A stretch of 64,000 nucleotides of DNA from Atriophallophorus winterbourni (GCA_013407085.1 JACCGJ010013783.1:1-64000); one strand, 5' to 3'. Shown: positions 22,501-33,490, counted from the first letter of the stretch. Translations and numbers: made by a program. The notes: a model not told the origin generated them from the letters alone.

Positions 22501-25049
22501 GCACACCAACTCTTTCTAGCTACTCCCTGCTGCCTTGCACTGGGTTGTGCAAAGGCTACAGAAGCTGACTCGAACAAACGCCAAGTGGTGCTGGGGACGC
22601 CTCTTTGTACCCAAATTCCCAAGAATCTTCATTGAAGCCGATTTATCCTCCAGGAGGAGATAGTCGCACTTAAGTAAAGTAAGTAAGTAGCACGGGTGTA
22701 CACGTGAGCAGTACTTTTGTACTGGGCAAATAAGACCATGCCAAAATGATCTTACAGCAGGACTGAGCTGCATGCCGATAAACGCTGGAGTCTGACGGTT
22801 GTTTTTGCTAACTCATTTCTGTCAAGGTTTGCGCAACCTAACAGTATCGTATGGTATGGTATGAAAGCACAAGCCTGATCCAGGCAAAGTGCTGCACAGT
22901 CAGAGACTGCATGTGGGCTAAGATACTGTCAGGTTGCCCAGGCCTCAACAGATATGAGACAGAAAAAAGAACAGGAAATGGTAGTGAGACTCCAGCCTGT
23001 TTCAGCATGCAGCTCACTACCCCTGGCCAATCAATTTAGCACGGTGTTAGCCGCACAGCACGAAGTAATGCACGATTGCGCATCCGTGCAGTATCGTAAG
23101 CCACGCACAGGTAGTGGCTGTGCGGCATTTTGCTTTTATTCAGGCTTGTCATCTCAGACCTGCATACACACATAATACAACGAAACTTGGTGTGCGACAA
23201 AACGTTTGGAGACTTGAAGTGGACATTTATACAGCTAATAATATAACAGGTCTTGAGCAACGAGAATGCTCACTGACAATCTGCAATCAGGTACAAAATC
23301 AAAGTTAAACCTTTCTGGGCTAGGAAAGCAGGTAGGTTAATTGATGATAAAACCTTGGCGTCTTTTATTATTTCTGACATTATTTTTGTGCGATGAATTT
23401 CGAAAGATAGTCAAAGGCGACTGAGCAATTTCACTTCTGTGAGCATAAACAACAATCCGAAAAAGATTGATTGTGTTAACGCACAATACGTTATATGCAA
23501 TGGATAAGTCAAATTGAACATGTTTTTCAGATGAAAACCCTTAACAACCAAAACTATGAATTGGCTCGCTTCAAAGAGTATTTCAAATGCAAACCTTAAA
23601 AAGATGGGGTAAATCACTGTACAAATTAGCAAAAAACGCATCCATTAAAAGATAAAAGTTAACAGAAGGTTCAAATGGTACATAATATATAAGTCGGTTT
23701 TCTGGATTCAAAATGGTATTGGAAAGGTATACTTGAGAAACCATTGTGTTTGAAGCACATCACACGCTTGCTGGGTTCCAAGTCAGATTTCTGTGTTGCG
23801 TCAGGAGAGGAGGTGAGTGACATTGCTGAATGTTTGTTAAACGAATGTATGCATGAAAACTCAAGTCTGGATCCAGACAAAGTGCCGTACAGTCAGAGAC
23901 TGCACATGGGGTAAGATGCTGTGAGGTTGCCTAGGCCGACGGTAGTGAGCTGCATGCTGAAACACGCTGGAGTCTCACTACCATTTGTATTTTTATTTCC
24001 CACTCATATCTGTCTAGGCCTGGGCAACCTGACAGCATCTTAGCCCACGTGCAGTCTCTGACTGTGCGGCACTTTGCCTGTATTAGGCTTGTGCTCTCAT
24101 ACCATACCTAGGCCGACATACGAAATGAAAATCGAAATGAGAGTCCAGCTTGTTTCCGCATGCAGCACAGTAACGGTGGCAAATCAAGTAAGCACTGTGT
24201 TAGCTGCACCATACACCATACTAAACGACTGCACATCCGTGCATGTCGAAGCGATCAAATACTCGTACCATTAAAGCGGTGGCCAAACACGCGCCGATCT
24301 GTTGAGAAGGGCGTGTCAAATAAGTAGGGGTTGAAGGTGGTTGCCCATGGTATTGCTTGATTCCAGCCTTGTGATTTCATTGATACAGTGACACAATCAG
24401 GACAAAGAGAGACGGAAAGCAAAGTGTAACCGCAATATGACTAAGAATGGGCACGGCAGATGTGAACCTACTGTATTGGTAACTCACATCTATCGAATGT
24501 AAAAACGGCTAAAAATGTTTAAAATTTGTGCGAAAACGGTTTATCATTCGCGCACACACAACTTAATTGTCGCCGGGTTGAACGCATTACCTTTGACGTA
24601 TGCAGCGATGACTTCGGGAGTGTCTCGTTCATGATCCACGGTGAGAAATACCGGGACGAACTTCTCAGTGGATTTTGTTGTGATCGCTGAAAAATAGAAA
24701 ATAGAGAAGTCGTTGTATGGGAGGAAATCGAAAGAAGCATTTGAATATTTTTTTAGAAGAACTAAGTTCACTAAGAAAGCTTGAGTACGAAAATGGTGAA
24801 TTACATTTGTGGACGTCTAGGTTTAGGCATTTTATAAATTCATTCGTGAACCTGTGGCAAATCTAGTGCGGAGGGTGCAGAAACGGTAATACACGTGTAT
24901 CATAAAACAGATAAATAGATAGATGGCCGGACACAAAAATATAGACTAGAATAAAATATCACAAAGAAACCGAGGGATAGTAGACGGATAGCAGGATGAA
25001 TGGGTGGATACATAGATATAGATAGATAGCTAGACAGACAGATATATAT

Positions 25050-25121
<72 letters not shown>

Positions 25122-27601
25122 TGAAAAATTCTGGTTCATCAAAAAGCATCATGGCATCAAAGATCGTTAGTTGGAATCTAGAAGGAGCATTAAAATCAGT
25201 TGTGGCAATGTGGTTGAGGCTGTAATCCAACGACACGGTGGTACAGTATCAATCGCTGAATGACAAATTAAGCGATTATGCTTCAGAAATAACAATTTAT
25301 GAAGAAAACTTATGTCGGTAATTAAAAATTACCAATTCGATCGTTGATCTCGACTAATCGCTCCAACTGTTCAGGACAAATGTCAGGGCAGTGGCAGAAG
25401 CCAAAATAGAGGAGGACCCATTTCCCTTTGAAATTAGCCAGAGTACACGGCTTCCCAGTATGATCGACCAAATTGAAATCACCCCCAATGGATGGAATTC
25501 CGAAAGACTTGTTAGCTTCTTCCTTCTCTGTGGAAACAAAAGATGCAGGTCTGCAAAATTGGTCAGCATTTGATGGATCTAATTGTCAAGTGGGTTACAA
25601 TATTTTTAGGTCGTACCTCAAAACCTTCAATGTGAATAATCGCTTAATGTGAAAGCAACTGTGAATAAAGAAGCTTCAGGGGTACGGTCATTTACGACTG
25701 GTTAGTAAAAGCTATTTCCCCATTATATATGTGCTATCCAGCTCCCGAAAACGTACGAGCAATAAAGAGAAAACGATATCATCAGTAAGTTCAAATTAAA
25801 ATACAGTTTTCCGAACTCTTGAAATTGACTGATCCACAAAAACCTCAAATTTGAGAGAAAGATATCCATCAATTAATTGCGCTAGTAGGATAATACCGAG
25901 GTAAAAGTTGAAGTACGCAGCTGAGAACGATTCGCCTTGGCAAAATACGCTGTAGTGAAGTAAGTGAGACACAGTAACGTCAAGAAAGACTATCATATTT
26001 CACGTTATGGTATGGTATGATGGCATGAAAGCACAAGCCTGATCCAGGCAAAGTGCCGCACAGTCAAGGACTGCACGTGGGCTAAGATACTGTCAGGTTG
26101 CCCAGGCCTAGACAGATATGAGGGGGGAAATAGAAATGGTAGTGAGACTCCAGCACGTTTCAGCATGCAGCTCACTACAGTTGACCAATCAGTTTAGCAC
26201 GATGTTAGCCGCACAGCACAGAAATGCTGCACGATTGCACATCCGTTGCTATCAGTTTAAACGTTACTATTAATGAGCTATCGGAAGTCACACCAAATAA
26301 CCACACGACAGGTGGTTATTCTTCAATAAAGTGATTAAAAATAATTTTCTAATTTTCTGAAACGAACCGCGTAACTTTATTGAAAACAGAACGGCTCGTC
26401 ACGTTACGAAAAAAATTGAATAATAAGCCGGGATAAGAATATAAAGTTGCGAGGCACCTTAGCTTATTTCCATAGAAAACAAAATTGGTCACCATCCTGA
26501 GAATTAAATTGAATAATAAACCGAAATAAAATATCCCATATGAGCAAATGTACATTCCAGAAGTAAAACAGATCAACTTCTCGAACCTTAAACAAGAGCA
26601 CGAGTTTTACTGATCAAAAATTCTTTTTATTGTGAAAAGGCTCAGTATTTCATAAGGTTTCGTAGAAATAAAAAGTAACTGCAAAAAGCTGGAACCCTGT
26701 TCAGTGCCACATGCTTTTTAATCCGGACATAAGCAACGACCCTATGGGTACAACAGCCTGATCATAAAAAACGGTGGGTTTCAAAATTCCTTTTCGAGTT
26801 CGACGTCGATGACACAAAATTGTTTTCTCTCGAACGGAATCAAATGTGAAACTTTGGAAGGTTGGATTGGATACAACACATCGTAAGAACATTGTGTGCG
26901 ATACAATTATTCTATAATACTTTGTGGCTGTCAGTTGATCATGCACACAAAAACTTCGATGGGATTAATGCTTTTCACATTAACCCTCTGGTGCGGGTCG
27001 ATCACACTGAGTGGCAAGATCGAATTTAGAGTGTTGTTGGGTTATTTAGCCGGTGATTTGAAGAAACACAATGTTATTTGTTCGCGATTCTTAGGGCAAG
27101 TCTGTGGGAAAGCTTCGCAATTATCGCTGCACCCCCTAGGAAATGCAAGCTGGCAGAGATTAGACTGATAAGGTGGACAGTACAAAAATGAAGCTGATCA
27201 ATTAGTTTGGTTCCGTCTTGAATACCAAAAGGCTTCTCAAAAACGGGTTAGAAAACTTCCAAGATATGACCACAAGCCAGTGAAGTAAACATAGTTTAAT
27301 ACAATCAAAACGATACTGTGACATAGGTTTAAAGCGAAACAAATATTACGAAGGTATACAGTACAAAACTAAAGCATTTTACCTAATGTAAACTGTAATG
27401 TATGTGTGTTAACATATTAAACTCTGTATCATCGTTTGACAAAGCCTCTGCACCCAGACTTGTGTTTCCTGATGACCATGAATTTGAAATTATCAAGCTG
27501 AACTGCTCACCTTTCGCCAGATCACGTGTCATGTAAGCTACAGCGCCAACACCTGTCCAAGACAGTCCAATAAAAATGGCCCATTTAGCCAACCTTGTCC
27601 T
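19404..27601 (-). CDS. SCO1: SCO1/SCO2-type mitochondrial copper chaperone for cytochrome c oxidase (five coding exons; first exon not found)
   Basis: Exons on the minus strand are 27601-27511, 25527-25333, 24686-24591, 21384-21269 and 19532-19404. Each ends at a GT donor and follows an AG acceptor, and the reading frame is kept across all four joins (phases 1, 1, 1 and 0). The joined protein has a membrane helix, the thioredoxin-like SCO fold with the copper-binding CPDIC (CxxxC), the [11 protein letters not shown] block, the [14 protein letters not shown] block and the VDHT copper-ligand histidine. SCO proteins sit in the mitochondrial inner membrane and load copper onto the Cu-A site of COX2. 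Missing is the N-terminal exon with the targeting peptide, expected upstream of 27601 and ending in phase 0. Introns of roughly 0.6-3.2 kb are filled with R1 repeats, a GC-rich repeat, a GATA microsatellite and hammerheads. All key residues are intact, so it is probably functional. Whether it is SCO1 or SCO2 cannot be decided from sequence alone. Confidence 0.93.
19750..19797 (-). ncRNA. Hammerhead ribozyme motif in the last SCO1 intron
   Basis: Minus strand: CTGACGA (19789-19783), stem II GCTTCTG/CAGAAG, GAAAC (19764-19760), then GTTACCCAA. Stem III is the self-complementary ACGT without a loop; stem I pairs TTGG with CCAA around a mismatch. It is the same family as the two motifs at 60.2-60.6 kb. 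No other part of its parent element was recognised around it. Confidence 0.7.
20867..21046. mobile_element. Small hammerhead-bearing element, rearranged copy
   Basis: The left part (atcacaaagtgattcctgg through gaggcgcatataaaagac) matches 33828-33875 in the same direction, while the right part (20930-21046) is the reverse complement of 33876-33975. The element is therefore internally inverted relative to its relative. Flanking text gttatacttgtatgccactgttac occurs on both sides (20810 and 21050), a likely long target-site duplication. It lies in the SCO1 intron between the last two exons. Confidence 0.65.
20955..20996 (-). ncRNA. Hammerhead ribozyme motif, second family
   Basis: Minus strand: CCAC then CTGACGA (20990-20984), stem II GGC/GCC with loop AAACA, GAAAC (20970-20966), then CGGTA. 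Stem III ACCGGT is self-complementary over six bases. In this copy stem I pairs CAC with GTG. Confidence 0.7.
21269..21384 (-). CDS. SCO1: SCO1 exon with the [14 protein letters not shown] block (116 nt)
   Basis: Acceptor ccacacacag; donor GATTATATC followed by gtgagt (strong). It encodes [20 protein letters not shown] and the highly conserved [18 protein letters not shown]. It ends in phase 0. Confidence 0.93.
22080..22690 (+). repeat. GC-rich dispersed repeat R2, copy 1
   Basis: About 600 bp, much more GC-rich than its surroundings and about 90 percent alike by eye to 28548-29070. Landmarks are cacgagtggctccccgagccc, gcctgggagggcatttcatc and gatacccgatcgcgggaaagg. It ends in gtaaagtaagtaagtag, a tandem tail like those of RTE-class LINEs, so it may be a LINE-mobilised non-autonomous element or a LINE 5' region. 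No ORF is conserved between the copies. It lies in a SCO1 intron. Confidence 0.75.
22758..23150. repeat. R1 copies: partial minus (22758-22849), full plus (22850-23090), scrap minus (23092-23150)
   Basis: The full plus copy starts ggtatggtatgaaagcacaagc and ends cgattgcgcatccgtgc. The minus piece ends exactly where the plus copy begins, at the ggtatggtatg sequence, giving a head-to-head arrangement. Confidence 0.75.
23853..24250. repeat. R1 copies: plus 5' part (23853-23940), minus full (23942-24107), plus 3' part (24105-24250)
   Basis: A minus copy appears to interrupt a plus copy: the plus 5' part stops at ttgcctaggccgac and the plus remainder resumes after the minus copy with cctaggccgacatacga. 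The repeated ccta ggccgac on both sides looks like a target-site duplication. This shows R1 inserting into R1. Confidence 0.7.
24591..24686 (-). CDS. SCO1: SCO1 exon with the VDHERDTPE block (96 nt)
   Basis: Acceptor ttctatttttcag; donor GTCAAAG followed by gtaatg. It encodes 31 whole codons including [19 protein letters not shown], matching the conserved xPLFITIDPERDTxE segment of the family, then AYVK, whose split Glu codon is completed in the next exon. Confidence 0.92.
25052..25121 (+). repeat. GATA tetranucleotide microsatellite
   Basis: About 17 uninterrupted gata units, preceded by imperfect gata/gaca units from 24910. It lies in the SCO1 intron between the CPDIC exon and the VDHERD exon. 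Minus-strand frames across it read only Ile/Tyr/Leu/Ser repeats. Confidence 0.98.
25333..25527 (-). CDS. SCO1: SCO1 exon with the CxxxC copper-binding motif (195 nt)
   Basis: Acceptor ttgtttccacag; donor CGAATTG followed by gtaatt. It encodes a Lys/Glu linker, then [19 protein letters not shown], the strand and loop [20 protein letters not shown] with both copper-ligand cysteines, and the helix [10 protein letters not shown]. Sixty-four whole codons lie between split codons of phase 1 at each end. Confidence 0.93.
26008..26250 (+). repeat. R1, full-length reference copy
   Basis: It runs from tatggtatggtatgatggc through tgatccaggcaaagtgccgc, ctaagatactgtcaggttgc, a G/A-rich centre (gaggggggaaatagaaatgg), cagcatgcagctcactac and agcacagaaatgctgcacga to acatccgt. 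It gives the clearest view of repeat length (about 240 bp). It lies in the first known SCO1 intron. Confidence 0.85.
26941..27168 (+). CDS. Possible signal-peptide exon nested in a SCO1 intron (uncertain)
   Basis: Plus-strand frame: a hydrophobic start ([19 protein letters not shown] from an internal ATG at 26959) that looks like a secretory signal, followed by [17 protein letters not shown] and a few Cys residues, stop at 27166. The mature part weakly recalls the start of Notch-ligand N-terminal domains, but this is not strong enough to name it. A donor-like site (GGGCAA followed by gtctgt) lies at about 27098. It could be chance. Confidence 0.3.
   Translation: MHTKTSMGLMLFTLTLWCGSITLSGKIEFRVLLGYLAGDLKKHNVICSRFLGQVCGKASQLSLHPLGNASWQRLD
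27511..27601 (-). CDS. SCO1: SCO1 exon encoding the membrane helix (91 nt)
   Basis: Acceptor tcaactttgtag precedes AGGACAAGG; the donor is GCGAAAG followed by gtgagc. The 30 codons read RTRLAKW, then [16 protein letters not shown] (the single inner-membrane helix) and MTRDLAK. It begins in phase 0 and ends in phase 1. The acceptor TAG is in frame with the exon, so the ORF cannot extend upstream without splicing. Confidence 0.88.
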
Positions 27602-28382
27602 CTACAAAGTTGATTAAAATATAAAGTTACATTAAATGTGACTCTTGTTGAACTAGTCCGGAGTACTGGCAAGATAAATGGAAATTTCACAGAACCACTA
27701 AACCGAAATCCCTCACAAAATATATAAATTACCGCAATAACTGGATGCAGTGTTTGAGGATCATTTCGACTTGAAGCTATACACAACGATTTCAAAAATG
27801 AAGCGTACCTAAACAGAAGCGAATAACGCAGTACGATGAGACCAAAAACTATAACAAGCGTTAGCAATTTCTAATGCAGAATTATAGAGAATACCGGGGG
27901 TGAAAATGATTACTTACTTTACTTTGTGTGAAAATGATTAACGTAAGTGCAATGGATTCTCACATTTGACAAAATCTGAGTGGGTGAATAGATGGTTGCC
28001 TCAAACCAGTTTAGATGCCATCCGCCGTTAACGCAACCCTATGGTATGTAGTAATTAATCGTGTCTAACCATACGCTTTAGTATCACTAACTTGATTTGC
28101 GCTGTTAGCACTACAGATTAGATTAATAAGCTTCATTGATGGCTGTGAAAAACGTACTGATGAAGTTTCTTAAGAATGCGATAAAAGTGCTACCTCCGGT
28201 AAGAGTTATCTAAACCTTGCGTGGCCAAGTTCAGCTTACAAAGAGGAGTTGCATCTCCGGGAACAAACTGGTGTTAAAATAACAATCACCTGCCTCTGTA
28301 CTTTTTGATATCTGTCTGAGCAATTCCGTAGCATTAATGAAAGCTACTAGTGCAAACAATGAGTTAAAATTGGTTGTCATAT

Positions 28383-28414
28383 CCTCTTGTGGCGGCGCGC
28401 CACACAAGAGCATT
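28383..28414. other. Strong inverted repeat (hairpin)
   Basis: The left arm ctcttgtggcg and right arm cgccacacaagag are complementary except for a two-base insertion, with a tiny loop. It is GC-rich in an AT-rich region upstream of the known SCO1 exons. Function unknown. Confidence 0.6.
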
Positions 28415-28547
28415 TATAGATAGAATGCACTTTTCCTGGATTAGGCATGTGATTTCATACATACATAATCGTTTGCATGATCAATACTGGCGGTAAGTAA
28501 TCAAAATGTATATCAGGCTAACCTGAGCATTAATAATTTCGTATTGA

Positions 28548-29070
28548 TGGCTCTTGAAAGACTGGTTCCAAAGCTTGTCATAGGCGGGGTGGCAGTGGGG
28601 ATAAGCTCACACTGTTTACAAAATGCTCCCATATGGCACGCGTCTCAAATAGCCTCTGACAACCAAGTCCAGCTTCTGGCCTGCACGAGTGGCTCCCCGA
28701 GCCCGGCGGAACTGCTTCTACCAACAGGAGAAGGGACGAGGGCGAGTGACTGGCGCCTGAAAACCAGTTTGCTTCGGGTAGATGTAGCTCGTTAGCCTGG
28801 GAGGGCATTTCATCTAAGGGAAGGACAACCCTGATTTTCAACCTCCGCTGCCTTGCGGGATACCCGATCGCGGGAAAGGCTTCGGGAGAAAACCCTGAGG
28901 TTAGTTGGTGCACACCACCTCTTTCTGGCAACTCCCTGCTGACTTGCAGGTCGCACTTGGTTGTGCAAAGGCTAGAAATCTGCTTCGAACAAGCGCCGAG
29001 TGGTGCTCGGGACGCCGCTTTGTACTCAACTTCTCAAGACCCTTCATTGAAGCCGACTCTATCGCTACCG
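28548..29070 (+). repeat. GC-rich dispersed repeat R2, copy 2
   Basis: It matches 22110-22650 from ttccaaag.ttgtcatag to cttcattgaagccga, lacking the internal segment gaaaaacctggaacatagtctgcc and the AAGT tail. It lies upstream of the known SCO1 exons, so a missing first exon may be hidden on either side. Confidence 0.75.
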
Positions 29071-29327
29071 CTATCTATATCTGATTAATTCATTGCCGAC
29101 AGAGGCTGCGTGATTTGTTTAGCCACGAGGCCAAACCATTCAGCGCCTTAACAAAGCTACGCAAAAATACCACATCTGTCACGTATCTTTGAATCGAATA
29201 TGTGAAGATGGCTAAGTTAGAAGTCCGAATTAAAATGTTATTCGTTAAAAATCAGTAAAGCTTTTCTGTAACTATCGATGTTACAGTAAAGGATTGAGAA
29301 ACGATACTTATATGCATGATGTGTGTA

Positions 29328-29420
29328 TAAAATCACAAGCATGATCCAGACGAAGTCCCATACAGTCAGAGAACGAACGTGGGCTAAAATACTGCCAGGA
29401 TGCCTAGACCTAGACAGGCA
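29328..29420 (+). repeat. R1, 5' part only
   Basis: Diverged copy from aaatcacaagcatgatccag to cctagacctagacaggc. Confidence 0.65.
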
Positions 29421-29429
29421 AAAGAAATG

Positions 29430-30005
29430 AAGACACAAATCCCTCGTGATTGTATGATAGCAAACCACCGATATGTACTATTAATACCATGCTATTTTAT
29501 TATGAAGAATATCACTGATATGAATAGCACAATCACATTCAATCAATCAGTTCACGAAACTTATGGGGTCACCTTGAGTAAGCCACTCCAAGTTACTCAT
29601 TGTGCAACTGCCGAGCAAATGTGAAAAGCGAAAAAAGGGTTTATGTAGTGCACCGCAATATCGGCATGTGCGACCACCCAATGAGCCCCAAAGAATCACT
29701 GGATTTCACAAAGCCTAATCTTCAAGAACTAAGGAAAATAGAGAGCACGGACGTGTCAGAAATTAACATTAACGGATCGTGCGACTAATCAGAGAATGGT
29801 GGTAGCTAATTAGGGTCGAAAAATGAAAATAGCAACTAATGCCGACAGTGTACGCAAACGATTCTAACTTAATCAATTGACGCGTCAAAAAAGCAAAGGA
29901 ATGGCGGCACTTTCCTCATTAATAAAGGTGAATACCTTTCATTCTGAGCCGAACACTTTAAAGAACAGGTTAGCCAGTCTCTTACAATGGATCTGTCACC
30001 ACATT
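29430..30005. other. No recognisable gene
   Basis: Short plus frames (29400-29624 and 29600-29788) show no family features. Nothing else was seen. Confidence 0.4.
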
Positions 30006-30009
30006 TGAC

Positions 30010-30870
30010 GCACTACGATTCTTTGCTAGTCAGTGTAGATCCTTTCGTGACTCAGAAATAAAAAGCTGTATCGAATCCATGAAAAGATTCAACGCTGCTG
30101 GCCCTGATGTTATACTACTTGTTCTGGTCAAGAAAGGTAGCCAAAATCTTATCAGTATATTTGGCGATCTTCGTGAAGTGTGGATGTGAGAATATCTACT
30201 CACCAGATAGTGAGAATCGGGTATCATACCGATACAAAAGGTGTGCAAAGTTTATGGGCTAATCATCGAAGGATAACTCATCACGAGTTAAACATAGAAT
30301 GGTGATTCGCTGGTCCAAGAGCAGTAACCCGACTTCGGTGCTGATAGAAGTTGTGTCCATCACATTTTTACTCCTGGACAGGTAGAAATGCGCCATATAA
30401 ACATACATATATACATACTGCGCAACCAGCTACATTGATTTACCACTGATACTAATGCATGATGTAACACGTTGGAGTCTTACTGCCATTTATCTTCACT
30501 TTATCTACCTGCGCGTGGACAACCGTGCAAAATTGATTTGTCGCCGGCATTGAGTTGCATGCAAATACACGCTGAAATCTCCCTGTCATTGCTATTTTCT
30601 TTTCCCATATGCATCTAGGCGAGGGCAACCCGAATATGCCAGGATCTATAACGACGTTTTACTGAAATTCACAAGTAGCGTCCGAAAATTATGAACAATT
30701 TCTCATATTCTATTTAATATTATAATTAATGCCATGATTAAAAAATGCAGCGAAGGCACCAAAGCTTTCGGAGTACACAAGCTCCACGATTTGGAATACG
30801 CTGATTATATAGTCTTGCTTTTTGACTCTTACAGACTATACTTAAGGTGGCTAACGGCATGGTATTTTCT
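30010..30870 (+). mobile_element. RTE-type LINE RT fragment split by R1
   Basis: Plus-strand translation at 30040-30200 gives IKSCIESMKRFNAAGPD and NLISIFGDL, the start of an RT fingers region. At 30760-30840 it gives GVHKLHDLEYADYIVLL, the RTE-style active site (YADD with the second D changed to Y). Two minus-strand R1 pieces lie between (30430-30640). The RT is dead. Confidence 0.6.
30430..30640 (-). repeat. R1, two partial minus copies inside an RT remnant
   Basis: The first carries taacacgttggagtcttactg; the second carries gcatgcaaatacacgctg and gcatctaggcgagggcaacc. Both are strongly diverged, so they are older than the 23-26 kb copies. Confidence 0.6.
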
Positions 30871-31139
30871 TCAAAAAATGTGTTTTGAGTTTTTTGAGAA
30901 AATGATACTTTGATGTTTATTTTATCCGGTACTATAAATTATTTTGACTGAAAATACTTATTTCTATAAAAACAAAGAAGTTTTAAAGGACTGGTTTGAA
31001 ACATTATTTCCTAATTCACAAGATGGCCCGTAATACGCCGGCATTCAACACATGTTTACGGGCAGTTTCGCTACGAAACACCCGCCTTGTTTTATACTGA
31101 TTGAAAGGTCAAGAAACGGCCTTGAAAGTAGTTTAAGTT

Positions 31140-33490
31140 CAAGTTCAAGTTGCACAGGGCTGAAGGTGGCTAAAAGCCAATCACGCGCCCAGATTTCCTT
31201 CGACGGTATGCGGTTGAGCACCCGGCACTTCGATATCGAGTATACAGTTCGTACTTTTCACACGTTCTTGTTTCCGAATATCTGGAAAGTAAGGTAGGGT
31301 TTCTCTTCACCAGCACGGTGAGAGGTCAGCTATTCATGAAACAATGCAATAATATGCGTGAACAATGTGTGGTGTATGAAATCACTAGCCTAGTTGAGGT
31401 AAAGTGAAACACAGTCATAGACTGCATGTGGGCTAATTTACTGTCAGGTTGTCCAGGCCTAGACAGATATGATAAAAATGTAAAAATACGTTTTTTTTGT
31501 TTTTTAAAGTTTTTTATTAGACAATATGCGGAAATATGATAGACCATTCAACGTCTAATTGCCTTTTAAAGCTTAACACATTTGGGAGGCTTACAATCTG
31601 GGAGCTTGTTCAAGAAGTTGACCACACGGTTGCTGAAAAAGTGCTCACGTGCCAGCAACCTGGGCATACTCTTAAGAAGTTTCATGGAATTACACCTCGT
31701 AGCTGCTTTAGGTGCAAGTTTAAGGATTTCAGTAATATTATCACTCGTAAGACCCTTTAGAATCTTGAAGGCTTCTATTAGGTCACCTCGCAGCCGCCGT
31801 CTCTTTAGTGAGAACAAACCGAGGTCCTTGAGTCTAGCCTCATAAGTTTTACCTGCCTGACCCTCAACCATCCTAGTCGCAAGGCGCTGGACCCTTTCGA
31901 GACATGCTATATTCTTTTTTAAGTACGGTGCCCAGGATTGAACGCAGTACTCCAAGTGAGGCCGCACGACTACTTTGTATAAGGGAATGAAGATTGAAGG
32001 TTTTCGGCAAGATAACGCTGAGCGAAGTCTGAACAATTCTCTGCGAGCCTTGTTTGCAGCTTCGGCACATTGAGTAGCCCATTTGAAATCGCCTGTTATA
32101 GTAATTCCAAGATCCTTCACTTTCTGAGCAGCCGCTATTCTGATAGTTCCTTCTCCAACTTCTGGTTGGGTTGTCGCTAAATCAGTCGTCAGAAGACAGC
32201 TCTTCCCCAGGTTTAGTGGCAAGTCCCAGGTCTTTGTCCACTCGATTACTTTTTCTAAATCAGAGATAAGCGTATCTTCACTGTCGGTTCCTAGGATCTT
32301 AACATCATCGGCAAACAGGAAGCAGCGTGAACTCAAGCACGCTGCCAGGTCGTTTACAAAAATAAGAAAAAGTAATGGACCAAGCACCGAGCCTTGAGGC
32401 ACTCCACTGAGAATCGGTGATTCCTGCGAGCACTCCCCTGCAATTCTAACATAGTTAGTGCGATTAGTTAAGAAGCTGTCTAACCATCGATGTAGGTCAC
32501 CTGTGACGCCACACATACTTAGTTTGTGCAGAAGGTACCTATGGTGCACCGAGTCAAATGCCTTTTGAAAATCAAGATAGCAGACTTCGACTACTCTCCC
32601 TTCATCGAGGCGTAATGTCACTTCGTCCAGAAAGCTTAGAAGATTGGTTAGGCAGGACCTTCCTTTCCAGAATCCGTGCTAAGCATCGGATAGTAAGGAA
32701 TTGGCTACCAAATGTTTACATACCTGGTGCCGAATGATTTTTTCCAAGCACTTGCAAAGAATGCTTGTCAGGCTCACTGGCCTGTAGTTGCGTACATCCG
32801 AAATTAGACCCTTTTTGTATATGGCTATTACCGCCGCTCGTTTCCAATCATCCGGTAGTATACCCTGTAGTAAGGTAGCTTCGAAAACATTTATGATTGC
32901 AAGAATAACTATATTCGCGAGCGTTTGAAGAATAGCCGGATGTATACCGTCGGGGCCAGCGAGCTAAAGGGAGGTGCTCTGCACTCATAAGTTTCTAAAC
33001 AGTTACCTGAATCACTGCAGAAAAATGAATGCAACGCATCGGCTTTTTTCGGTGCAGTCAAAGCCGCATTGCCATCGCCAGCACTAACGTATCTATTTCT
33101 TCTCTTAATGATCGTTTGGACTGAACATAGCCATAAAAAGCTTTCAAGTTAATCTTTGCTTTTTTTTAACAAGTCGGGATTAGAAGTCCCTTTTAGTTTT
33201 CCTTTGCAGCGCAACAGCTCAATTTCTGGTCTGTATGTACTGCAGTCTAGATCTGTGAGTTCCACATAATGTGTAAGCCCTCCAGCTACGGTCACGACAT
33301 ATAATAGCCTTGCGAATAGACACGCTCCACCAGGGTGGTTTTCCTCGCGTTCTAACTGGATGTAGAGGCTGGATTGCCGAAATACCTCCACGTTGGTGCC
33401 AGTTGGGTGAGCTCGGTTCTCCGCATGGATGGGGTGCAAGAGAAGGGGAGAGTGTATGGCTCGACACATTGGCAACGATGGCAATAAACC
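31140..33490 (-). mobile_element. CR1-type LINE family B copy 1
   Basis: The minus-strand copy has RT 32621-31566 open over 351 codons (YLDFQKAFDSVHHRYLLHKL, SGVPQGSVLGPLLFLIFVNDL, FADDVKILGT, RRRLRGDLIEAFKILKGL). Broken upstream RT lies at 32640-32960 and the endonuclease/RT linker at 33100-33490. Its 3' side (31140-31500) contains family A-like 3' UTR text and an R1 segment at 31376-31475. Its 5' end is near 33490. Confidence 0.82.
31566..32621 (-). pseudogene. LINE reverse transcriptase, long open fragment (351 aa)
   Basis: This is the least damaged RT in the window: palm motifs QKAFDSVHH, GVPQGSVLGPLLF and FADDVKI, then LPLNLGKSCLL, the thumb (LSCRKPSIFIPLYKVVVRPHLEYC) and the C-terminal RLRGDLIEAFKIL. 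Catalytic Asp residues are present. The fingers region before YLDF is cut off by stops, including a TAA at about 32681, so it is not a complete enzyme. Confidence 0.82.

Noticed and set aside
24900..25236. Minus-strand frames of repeated Leu-Ser-Ile-Tyr
   Set aside because: They are translations of the GATA microsatellite.
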